DNA of 64,000 nucleotides from Macrosoma leucophasiata (Eukaryota; Arthropoda; Insecta; Lepidoptera; Hedylidae). Location: positions 5,022,001 through 5,086,000 of the forward strand of contig JAWQUS010000023.1 in the NCBI GenBank assembly GCA_036365455.1. The letters run 5' to 3'. Shown here in pieces: positions 12,001 to 18,548 of this stretch. The translations under genes and the position numbers were made by a program. The notes under the pieces were generated by a model. It was given only the letters and a program-made list of their open reading frames with translations. It did not search any database and was not told where the DNA came from. Numbering within the stretch: position 1 is the stretch's first letter; every line of letters starts with the position of its first letter.

Positions 12001-13648
12001 CGTCATGGCAGATCTGCTGGTGATCTTCTAGTATATCTCACGCACCATTGGTCCCACGCCTTGGACAAGAGTGGGGAGGCATTGGCTGTAAGCCTGGACA
12101 TTGCTAAGGCCTTTGACCGGGTCTGGCACAGGGCACTCCTCGCGAAACTTCCATCCTACGGTCTTCCCGAGAGGCTATGCAACTGGACAGCCAGCTTTCT
12201 GTCTGACAGACTACCTATCAACGCTGGTGTGCCGCAAGGCTCTGTGTTATCTCCCACGCTTTTTCTTCTGCATATCAATGAAATATTGGAGCAAAACTCC
12301 AATTTTCATTGCTATGCCGATGATAGTACGGGAGATGCACACTACACTAGCCGTGCAAATGCCTCTCGGACACTTATCGAGGAAAGCAGGACTAGACTTG
12401 TGTCTGAAATCGAGCACTCTCTGGAGCGGGTCTCGGATTGGGGTCGACTTAATTTAGTACAGTTTAACCCCTCGAAGACACAAGTCTGCGCGTTCACCGC
12501 AAAAAAAACCCCATTCATTGTAGCACCACAGTTCCAGGGCATTCCGCTCGCCGTTGATAAGAGTATCGGTATCCTGGGCGTTGACATATCGAACGAAGTG
12601 CAATTCGGGAGTCACATTGAGTGTAAGACCAAGTTGGCATCCAAAAAGTTGGGGGTGCTTAACAAAGCGAGGCAGTATTTCACATCGGGGCAGCTACTAC
12701 AGCTTTATAAGGCCCAAGTGCGGCCCCATCTGGAATACTGCTCTCATTTGTGGGCGGGAGCCCCCAAATACCAGCTTGGTCCACTTGACTCCCTACAAAA
12801 ACGCGCCGTTCGTATTGTTAACGATCCAGGACTTACCGACAGGCTCGAACATCTGAGCCTGCGCAGAGACATTGGGAGTCTGTGCGTGTTGTAAATGGCG
12901 TCAAAAGAGTCCTTCAGGGCTGGCAGCGCGTTGGCAACTCCCCTGGTGTTGCAAATGTTCATAGGCGACGGTGACCACTTTCCATCAGGTGGCCCGTTTG
13001 CTTGTCTGTCAACCTTCAGACATTAAAAAAAAAAAAAAAACTTAGCCGATTTTAATGAAATTTGGTACAGAGATAAAGCTGACTCTGAGAAAGAACATAG
13101 ACTACTTAGTTATTTATAAAATGACATACACGTGGGCGAAGCCGCGGGCAACAGCTAGTAAAGAATAAAATCAAGGGAAATTTACAAATGGCAAGAAAAC
13201 AATATACAACAACAAGAGATGAAAAAATTAGTAAAAACAACAATAAACACAGAAGGATAAAAAAGAACATGTAGTACTTACATAACATAAATAAAATACA
13301 TTAAAATGAAAATGAGGGTAACAGGATAGATAGAAGACCAAGAAAAGAAGAAAAATAGAACGATTACAGAGTCAGATAATAATCTTTCACACGAATTTTA
13401 AAAGTGTGAACTGTCTGAGCTTATCGCACAGACAGGGGAGAGCATTCCACAGACGAACAGCTAATTCATAATACAGTGTATTTTGAATCCTCACGAACGC
13501 ATAATACGGCTCAATTTTTCTTAACAATATTTTAACTATGTTCTCATGTGTCCTTTTGTATTTACAGTTGACAACGGAATCTCAAAGCAGCACACTCAAG
13601 GCGTTAAAACTGTATCCACAAGAGACGATAATGCTTGAAGAACGGTGA
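2..13648 (+). CDS. FAF1: FAF1/Caspar, C-terminal part (UAS + UBX protein), 5' end outside window
   Basis: Ubiquitin-receptor adaptor that in flies (Caspar) restrains the Imd/Relish pathway and in animals binds p97/VCP through UBX. Ten exons join in frame: 2-106, 754-883, 2388-2533, 3072-3226, 4711-4847, 6790-6952, 9207-9303, 10253-10393, 11381-11458, 13568-13648. They give about 410 aa ending at TGA 13646-13648. Exon 2 is an acidic linker. Exons 3-6 are the UAS thioredoxin-like domain (ARYGPNTPTFF, YLHHEQSVLSNVFC, YGWDLT). Exons 6-8 are a charged helix (VKREQDEAYQQSLEADR). Exons 8-10 are UBX (LERRF ... SSWPRRD ... LYPQETIMLEER). The usual S3/S4 FPR loop reads WPR here. All joins are GT-AG with matching phase. 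The exon 5 acceptor at 4711 has a poor pyrimidine tract, but it restores the family alignment without a gap. The first exons lie upstream of the window. Confidence 0.95.
227..677. mobile_element. TIR element L in FAF1 intron
   Basis: Imperfect 24-bp terminal inverted repeats, CCACCATCTCTCATAGCAGT at 227 and its complement ending at 677 (23 of 24 match). Inside are a GC-rich hairpin at about 310-357 built on GCGATGCG/CGCATCGC and a CATA microsatellite tail at about 582-606. No transposase coding is seen, so it is a non-autonomous DNA element. Confidence 0.65.
515..607 (-). repeat. (CATA)n-associated dispersed repeat M
   Basis: Shares about 75 bp in opposite orientation with 37385-37470: a TGTATGTATGTATCTTCACG head followed by GGTCCCTAACGGGGTAGGCA and an AGAGTGTAGAGCG motif. 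It lies inside element L, so one is nested in the other. Confidence 0.55.
1056..1380 (-). pseudogene. 3' end of a jockey/CR1-like LINE (truncated)
   Basis: On the minus strand this reads a reverse-transcriptase C-terminal tail (FLPRTCKLWNELPSEVFPR) and a 3' UTR. About 85 bp of that UTR (TGTTGCAAATGTTCATAGGC and following) is the same as the tail of the LINE at 11867-13040. 5'-truncated, dead copy within FAF1 intron 2. Confidence 0.7.
1375..1592 (-). mobile_element. tRNA-derived SINE, family A
   Basis: On the minus strand the head carries a Pol III A box-like TTAGTCCAGCGGTGTGAGA and a B box GGGTTCGATCCTCGC. The body then reads ACAGATATTTGTTTCGGG, a TGTATACAACGGCA motif and a T/A-rich tail. 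Copies also at 3329-3538 and 23422-23625. It abuts the LINE tail at 1380. Confidence 0.8.
1593..2387. other. FAF1 intron 2, distal part
   Basis: Intronic. 1593-1680 matches repeat I (GTCGTCACGTCCCGAtgcc, also near 25130 and 48460). About 1960-2190 holds GC-rich inverted duplications around GTATGGCGTACGGATGGTCA and its complement, with no coding evidence. Open frames here are chance. Confidence 0.5.
2534..3071. other. FAF1 intron 3, no feature seen
   Basis: AT-rich intron between exons 3 and 4. I see no gene and no repeat that I recognise. Confidence 0.7.
3329..3538 (+). mobile_element. tRNA-derived SINE, family A
   Basis: Starts ACGACCCGGTTAGTCCAGCG (A box), with B box GAGTTCGATCCCCTC at about 3381, then the shared TACAGATATTTGTTTCGGGT body and an ATTTTATTTTATT tail. 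It is inserted in an older repeat (TGTCCACTGCTGGACAAACC just upstream). Lies in FAF1 intron 4. Confidence 0.85.
3714..4587 (+). mobile_element. Repeat D, interrupted by a family C retroposon
   Basis: Carries GATGGCTACTTTACCAGAAC, TTTTGGAGGCAACCTGAAAG, CACTGTTATTCTATTTCACT and CACGCCTCTTTCAAGGTTCC, in the same order as 9573-9955 (minus) and 62863-63698 (plus). A family C copy (4042-4333) is inserted inside. No coding capacity; class unresolved (possibly an LTR or TIR relic). Confidence 0.6.
4042..4333 (-). mobile_element. SINE-like retroposon, family C
   Basis: On the minus strand it starts CTGGTGGTAGAGCTCCAGTG, runs through GGTAGTGTTCAGCACTATCG and ends CTGCATGCTTGTTTACCACT with an A-rich tail (poly-T 4042-4057 on plus). 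It is the commonest repeat in the window, with about a dozen copies. Nested in repeat D. Confidence 0.75.
4583..4661. mobile_element. MITE F, right-end fragment
   Basis: Half of the MITE described at 14525-14660, ending GTCGTGGTGCAACCCAGACT. It ends only about 50 bp upstream of FAF1 exon 5. Confidence 0.65.
6203..6436. mobile_element. MITE H nested in element G
   Basis: Inverted ends CATTAATCGACCGCAACGAC and GTCGTTGTGGTCGATTAATG, with interior AATTGCCG / GGCCTCAGGTGG shared with the H copy at 10412-10755. Confidence 0.6.
6588..6720. mobile_element. MITE E nested in element G
   Basis: Shares GAACTGTCAAAAC, AGTAAAGTCGTAGTGCGGTC and the GAATCTCGCCCTTA end with the complete copy at 14389-14523. 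The left end is worn. Confidence 0.65.
6979..7230. mobile_element. MITE R next to FAF1 exon 6
   Basis: Perfect 20-bp terminal inverted repeats ACCGGAGGGGAGTAGCCATA (6979-6998 and complement 7211-7230). It starts 26 bp after the exon 6 splice donor at 6953. Related sequence lies near 58768-58965 (inverse) and 60440-60530. Confidence 0.75.
7277..7438 (-). mobile_element. SINE-like family C, truncated
   Basis: Poly-T at 7278 followed by GCAAACAAGCATGCAGTCCA and GATGACTGCAGCCTATAGAC. It stops within the GTGCCGGCAATT segment, so it is missing the other half of the element. Confidence 0.7.
7496..8845. mobile_element. Element T with ~60-bp inverted ends
   Basis: CATTGAAATAAAACTAATTT and following at about 7528-7590 recur inverted at about 8770-8840 (AAACTAGTTTTATTTCAATC), with GGATTTATTTCGCGTATATT inside each arm. 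A solo left end lies at 36590-36672. The interior (about 1.2 kb) has stops in all frames. Fills most of FAF1 intron 6. Confidence 0.55.
8860..8965. repeat. Dispersed repeat N
   Basis: ATCGGCTTGTGACGCATG ... AAAATTATTCTCCGTAAACC resembles 29990-30065 (TTCGGCTTGTGACGCATG ... AAAATTATCGTCCGTAAGC). Class unknown. Confidence 0.45.
9573..9955 (-). mobile_element. Repeat D, uninterrupted copy
   Basis: From GGCGGGAACCTTGAAAGAGG to TGACACTGGCAATATGCG. It matches the two outer parts of 62863-63698 without the MITE insertion there, so it gives the empty-site sequence. Lies in FAF1 intron 7. Confidence 0.7.
10412..10755. mobile_element. MITE H interrupted by a LINE 3' end
   Basis: Inverted ends TCCCACTAAACGACCGCGAC (10420) and TTGCGGCCGTTTAGTGGAAC (about 10729-10748). 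The middle, about 10451-10645, is unrelated and is annotated separately. Lies just after FAF1 exon 8. Confidence 0.65.
10451..10645 (-). mobile_element. LINE 3' UTR fragment (TTATCGCTTAAAGCGATC type)
   Basis: Carries TTATTGTACACTAATATT, GGCGGTCTTATCGCTTAAAG and ATCTCTTCCAGACTACCTGT, which is the complement of 58600-58700 (TAAGGTTGCCTGGAAGAAAG, GCGATAAGGCCGCCTG, TTGTGTACAATAAAGAG). Common non-LTR tail in Lepidoptera (established); clade not assigned here. Confidence 0.6.
10838..11118 (+). mobile_element. SINE-like retroposon, family C, near complete
   Basis: CTGGTGGTAGAGCTCCAGTG at the start and TTGCCACTTTTATTACATAA with an A run at the end. Oriented with the host gene FAF1, in intron 8. Confidence 0.8.
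11123..11341 (+). mobile_element. SINE family B, 5'-truncated/worn
   Basis: Begins at a degraded B box (GGGTTCGATGCC), then ATTTTTCCATTTTCTG, CACCACCTGTTACATGGGCC and GGGATTACAGGCGTGAAGTT. It ends about 40 bp upstream of FAF1 exon 9 (11381). Confidence 0.75.
11799..13159 (+). mobile_element. GTCY-microsatellite / Helitron-like element split by a LINE
   Basis: Left part 11799-11866 is CCCTACTAATATTATAAATG, then GTCTGTCTGTCTG and GTTACCTTTT. Right part 13041-13159 is CCGATTTTAATGAAATTTGG ... GCGGGCAACAGCTAG. The uninterrupted relative at 35697-35871 shows the two parts were once contiguous. The TC/TA start, short hairpin and CTAG 3' end fit the lepidopteran Helitron-like or GTCY-MITE families (family assignment is inference). 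Confidence 0.7.
11867..13040 (+). pseudogene. Truncated jockey/CR1-like LINE reverse transcriptase with 5' foldback
   Basis: An open frame at 11869-12894 (341 codons) gives RT blocks QYGFRHGRSAGD (41-52), SLDIAKAFDRVWH (75-87), NAGVPQGSVLSP (118-129) and the catalytic YADD (149-152), then stops. The RT C-terminal part present at 1056-1380 (LWNELP) is missing, and the 3' UTR resumes directly, ending in A16 at 13025-13040. No endonuclease or ORF1 remains. The first 75 bp is a perfect 35-bp inverted repeat around a 5-nt loop (see findings), so the apparent start codon lies in duplicated DNA. Dead, nested in the element at 11799-13159, inside FAF1 intron 9. Confidence 0.85.
13160..13567. other. 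FAF1 intron 9, distal part
   Basis: AT-rich, low complexity, with no gene or recognised repeat. It ends in a good acceptor (TTTGTATTTACAG) at 13567. Confidence 0.6.
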
Positions 13649-14024
13649 AATGTACGCTCTCGCTCCTATGCTCGTTCGCTCGTTTGCTCGTTCCGGCCCT
13701 TGCTTGCTCACACCAGCCACCGCCAACATTAATTTAAGCGCAGCGATACGTCTCAGGGTGTGGCATAGACAATCAATTGACTTTTATAACTGAAAGGCAG
13801 CTAAGTTTATGATATGTTACACTTTGTACTCGGCTTTTACTCTTCTACTTGCAACAGGGAAATTTACTGCTATTCTTGTTACTTATTAGGCATTTTTCAA
13901 CTGTTAATATAATAAGTGTTGCTATATAAGGATCATGTTCAATATTGAGCATTATTGGGTCTTAAATTCTTGGCAAATTTAAGTGAGTTCGATAGAGATA
14001 CGGAAGTATTTATTAAAGATCTGC

Positions 14025-14030
14025 AATAAA
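14025..14030 (+). terminator. Candidate poly(A) signal of FAF1
   Basis: AATAAA followed by an A/T-rich stretch, about 380 bp after the FAF1 stop. First canonical hexamer I see downstream. Confidence 0.45.
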
Positions 14031-14388
14031 ATTTAAAAAAAATTGTTTACTTTATGTTTTTGGTGTATCAAAACGAAAATTCCTATGAAGTATAATTCAA
14101 ACTCAAAAATTTATTTAATCACTTGGAATTAATAGAATTAGCTTGTGATAGGTCAAATTACAAAATATAAAATTAAAGCGAATAACAACTGATACGTTGG
14201 TTAATATGTCAAAGTTAACAAAAATAAAATAAATAATGGTCCAAAACTACTTAATAATAAATATTGGTTTCAACAGAATATTCCATACTCATATGGGACA
14301 TTCTTTATATTTAATTTTAACAATGTTCATATGTGTATGTTTATTTTTTATTATTCCTATCTCTTTACTTCACTAAAAATTGTCTCTC

Positions 14389-14523
14389 AGGGTGAGATTC
14401 ACAGGCCACGATTTTACCTTTAGCAAATTATTCTTAGAACTGTCAGTAAAGTATGAGTTTTGACAGTTCCAAGCGCACTTTGCTGAAAGTAAAGTCGTTG
14501 TGCGGTCTGTGAATCTCACCCTT
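14389..14523. mobile_element. MITE E, complete
   Basis: About 135 bp with inverted ends AGGGTGAGATTCACAGGCCA and GTGCGGTCTGTGAATCTCAC-CCTT, around GAACTGTCAGTAAAGTATGA. Other copies at 6588-6720, 47969-48105 and one end at 51277-51311. It touches MITE F at 14524. Confidence 0.8.
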
Positions 14524-14524
14524 A

Positions 14525-14660
14525 GCCCGGGTTGCACCACGACTTTCGTTGAAGTTATTGTAACATTTCACATCCTTTTCTAACTTTAGAAAATCTATTA
14601 AAGTTAGAGCAGGATGTGAAATGTTACAATAACTAACAAATAGCGTGGTGCAACCCAGGC
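14525..14660. mobile_element. MITE F, complete
   Basis: Inverted ends GCCCGGGTTGCACCACGACT and GCGTGGTGCAACCCAGGC, with subterminal AGTTATTGTAACATTTCACA repeated inverted (TGTGAAATGTTACAATAACT). Almost the whole element folds on itself. Copies at 16984-17112 and 4583-4661. Confidence 0.8.
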
Positions 14661-16110
14661 TTAGAATGTTAGGCCCGAACTTTATGCAAAAAAGGGGACA
14701 TAAGTTCTTTAGTTATCATTATTAGGATAAAATAATTAAAGAGTTCCAAATAGTCCTACAGTCAGAATTGAATTCCTAAGTGATGTTGAAAGATCCGTAG
14801 GCAAAATTCCATGGAATAATCAAAACGGAGGAATGAGGAACAAAAATGGATTATATTCTTCATAAAATTGCAATATAATTTTATTTATATGAACACAGCT
14901 ACCTATTCTAAAATTAAATGATACCAGATCTTCATTTGTTGCCGTTAGATCAAAATCTTTTGGGTTAAATACAAGACAAGTATTTTTTTCCTATAACTAA
15001 AAATTCGCCTTCATAAGTTTATTATGAATAAATCAGGCACCAAAATCGAAATTATTGTTTACCCTATAACGTTACGAAGTGACAAAATTGATAACTTATG
15101 CGTATAACAGATATATAATGATGAGTTAAATGCGTACAAACGGTAGATATATATTGCAAAATGAAGGTAAAAAGAGAGTCGAGTAAACTCTGTGAACGTT
15201 ATAATAGAAGCCGTTGTAAAATTTTCTACATTACTACTCCAAGATTCCATAATGTAAATTCACTGTATATTCTAAACCATAAATATCTGGGTTCTAATTC
15301 TGTTTACATAATCGATATTCAATCGCAAGTAAATCGATTCGCTTACTTGCTTCAACTGGCCTTTGTTAGAGCAAGAAAGCGATATCGAGTGAGCGAATTA
15401 TGCCCTTGGTTATTATAAACATGCCAAGATAAAAAAGACATAGTTTGGCAAGTTGATTCTAGCTTGTCATACGATTCTGATGCTGCCAAAAGGTAATATA
15501 AAAGCCAAACCATCCAACGGAATGTCTGTCTGAAATAATGGCGATATACAAACGCGTGCGCAATACAATTACAATAATTAATAATAATTTCTACAATTCA
15601 ACAGATTTTCGTTGTATCTTCGACATAATCATAATAATTATATTTTATGTGAGCTGTTAGGGAGTGATATAATAGTAGTTAATTGTTTATTTTGTAAAGC
15701 GATTCGGCCGTTACATGAAATTCGCGATTGTGTATTTAAATATTTAATTTTTCACGTGTAACGGGGTCGCTGATTCCAATGGGTTAGCCGTTTCAGACAA
15801 TTCCTGGTTGAATTGTTCCGAGTATTTTGTATCTTTGCAATTCAATATGTAATTCATTTATATTTGTATAAATTGTAATTGATTTCGTCTGGTTTGCGGT
15901 GGCCGTAACGTTGCAGTAATTTATAAAATTTAGATTTAAGCTCAATTAGGAACTGTAATATACTAAATACACAAGATTACGGGACATTTAATTTTATAAT
16001 TGCCTAGTGACTGGGATAGCAGCATTTGTTTAGTACTGTTTTACATTATTTTGTGATGGTATTATCTTCAAATAATAATGAGACTAATGAGAGATGAGCT
16101 TTTGTAACGT
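14661..16110. other. Intergenic, nothing recognised
   Basis: AT-rich stretch downstream of FAF1. Open frames here (for example 15161-15418) have no family features, and I see no repeat shared with the rest of the window. Confidence 0.6.
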
Positions 16111-16253
16111 CTGTATGGCTCTGTAAATCTCAGGGGTGGCAACGCAACTGCATTTTGACCTCTGGTCTTTGTGTAAGTGTCTATAGGCTACAGTCGTCAC
16201 TTAAAATCAATGTGAACTGCATGCTTGCATGCCACTTTCATTGTATAAAAAAT
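16111..16253 (+). mobile_element. SINE-like family C, 3' half
   Basis: Matches the A-tail half: CATTTTGACCTCTGGTCTTT, TCTATAGGCTACAGTCGTCA, GAACTGCATGCTTGCATGCC and an A run. Confidence 0.7.
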
Positions 16254-16983
16254 GCAGATAGGTTTTTGAATCAGCCGTAAGCATCAAAATCTCTTAGTCC
16301 AGCCGCATTTCAATAATATGTCAATAGTAAGCATTCAGCATTGGTTCTGGAGAGTTCATTTTGTGACACATATGCAAAAACTTTAGCATGTATTGTCGGG
16401 TACTCGCCGCTTGATTACATGGACATACTAGGCGGCCGTAATAAGGTATAGTCTTCTAGGTTAACGTTTACCTAACTGTTTACCGAATTATTTTTTTTTG
16501 TCATATTTCATACATAAGCAAACACGTCTTGCATGTATTGCATATCAAAATATGTTCATAGATTTTTTTTTTAAATAGCAACTTTCACCCATTTCTTAAC
16601 CAACTAAAGTATATTTGACTGATTTTAATCAAGCGGAGATTTTCCTGACGACGCGACCTACGACCATGCTAATTTTATATGGAAATAAAAACTTATTGTA
16701 CGAATATGCCAGCGCGCATACAATAAATGAGTCGCCGTTGAAATATGGTACCACAATTATTATTGTCGTAATACAAATCAATTGGTGGTTTCGACCTAAT
16801 ATTCTAGTAGACATTTATAGCAACACTACGGCCGCCGTTAGCTCAGACTTATGGAAATTTCAGGATGGTGAGTTGATATTTTATTGTTCTATTCCACATC
16901 ATGTTGTAGCTGTCTGAATAGAGTGGTTAATGGCAATCCAACATCGAGGCTTGAGTAACTCAGTAAAAATTTTAGCATACTAA

Positions 16984-17112
16984 GCCTGGGTTCACCACGA
17001 TATTTTTTTAAGTTATTGCAACATTTCACACCCTTCTCTAACATTAACAGATTTCTATAAGTTAGAGAAGAATATGAAATGTTACAATAACTAACAAATA
17101 TCATGTTGAACA
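16984..17112. mobile_element. MITE F copy
   Basis: GCCTGGGTTCACCACGAT at the left, GAAATGTTACAATAACTAAC then ATCATGTTGAACACG at the right. Same palindromic layout as 14525-14660, more diverged. Confidence 0.7.
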
Positions 17113-17619
17113 CGTGTTTAATAACATTGTATTTATGTATTTATTCTACTTCATTTTATTTTGTTTTACCAGAAAAAGATTTGATTCAAACATTTTAACT
17201 TTGATGTTAATTTTAATGAATGAATTAATAACTCTAAAATTTATATTCAGACAGCTACGATGTATAGGTATACAATGAGTACGTTATAGAAGCGCAATAA
17301 TATTGTATGAACGAACTTTAATATAATTTCGATCTTTGTAATTTTTCAACAAACCTCAAGAGATTGTAACAGTGTAATTGAAGAATGTTATGTACACAAT
17401 AAACCAACAATAATATAATAATACGTTATTTTATTTCCTTTATTTTGTTTATCATTCTAAATCTACTCTTAGAAATCGAAGGACAGAAGGAACAGTTTTT
17501 GTTAGTTAACTATTGCAAATCATTTTATTTCAGGTAACTGACCCATAACATATTACGTAATAGCAAAAACAGAACAGGAGCAATACTGCCATCTCTTATG
17601 ACAGACTATTTCAATCTAA

Positions 17620-18091
17620 GGGGTCGTCCATTAATCACGTGATGTTTTTTAGCGTCACTTTGACCCCCCCCCCTCCTTCCCCTTGGTGATATTTGGTGAG
17701 CATAGATGTATAGTAGATAATAAATCTATGGTGATATGTATATATGAGGTTTCAGATTAACATTTAAATACACGTGATGTTAGGTGGGGGACCTAACATC
17801 ACGTGTATTTTTAGGAATAAAATTTGTAGGTACCTACCATTTTTTTAAATTTCGCTGAAAATAAGACATCGAGAATAAAAATCACGCAAATGTAATATAT
17901 AATAATAACAAATATAATAATGTCGAGACTGAAATATATCTAATTGTTGCCTAAATCACGCACTAATTTTCGGTAAAAATTGGGCACTCAAAGAAGAAAT
18001 AAATACATATACTCCCCCCCTCCCCTTGTGATGTTTCGTGATTTTTTTCAGAATCCCCCTTTCGAGCCTCACGTGATTAATGGACGACCCC
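17620..18091. mobile_element. TIR element S with 23-bp perfect ends
   Basis: 17620-17642 (GGGGTCGTCCATTAATCACG + TGA) is the exact inverse of 18069-18091. Subterminal tracts are poly-C/T (GACCCCCCCCCCT at 17661). A separate perfect hairpin sits inside at 17766-17810. No transposase. Flanks share TAAG/CTAA. Confidence 0.8.
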
Positions 18092-18548
18092 TAAGAGATG
18101 GTGGGATGGTCCCTGTAGGTTCTAAAATACCTATTAAAGCAATAGAATTTACAGACTTTCCGAACTCCGTTTTATTTATTTTAATAAAAAACAAAAAGTT
18201 ATTTAACAAAAGTCGGAAGGCGTGCAGGCAATCAGGGAATATGTTATAATGCACAGTGCAAGCGCCATTGTAAGCACCATAACGAAGTTACATAAAATTT
18301 ACTATTAGCACAAAACTGCTTTAGTAGCTAACTACCTAAACTTCTACGATTACCACCTATTATATTTACCAGAAAATAAACATTTTACTTTCGCTGCTTA
18401 TAAATTCCCAGTACGAGAACGTGTATTTCTACTACAATCTGACTTCGATGTGTACAGTCTGGGAACTCTCCGATCATACAAATATAGCTTCTACTATGAC
18501 CGCGTTATCTAAGTGGTCAAGCGGGCAGTTCCCTGATAGTACCTACTT

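Noticed and set aside
12101..12457. Second long frame over the LINE
   Set aside because: Alternative-frame shadow of the reverse transcriptase.
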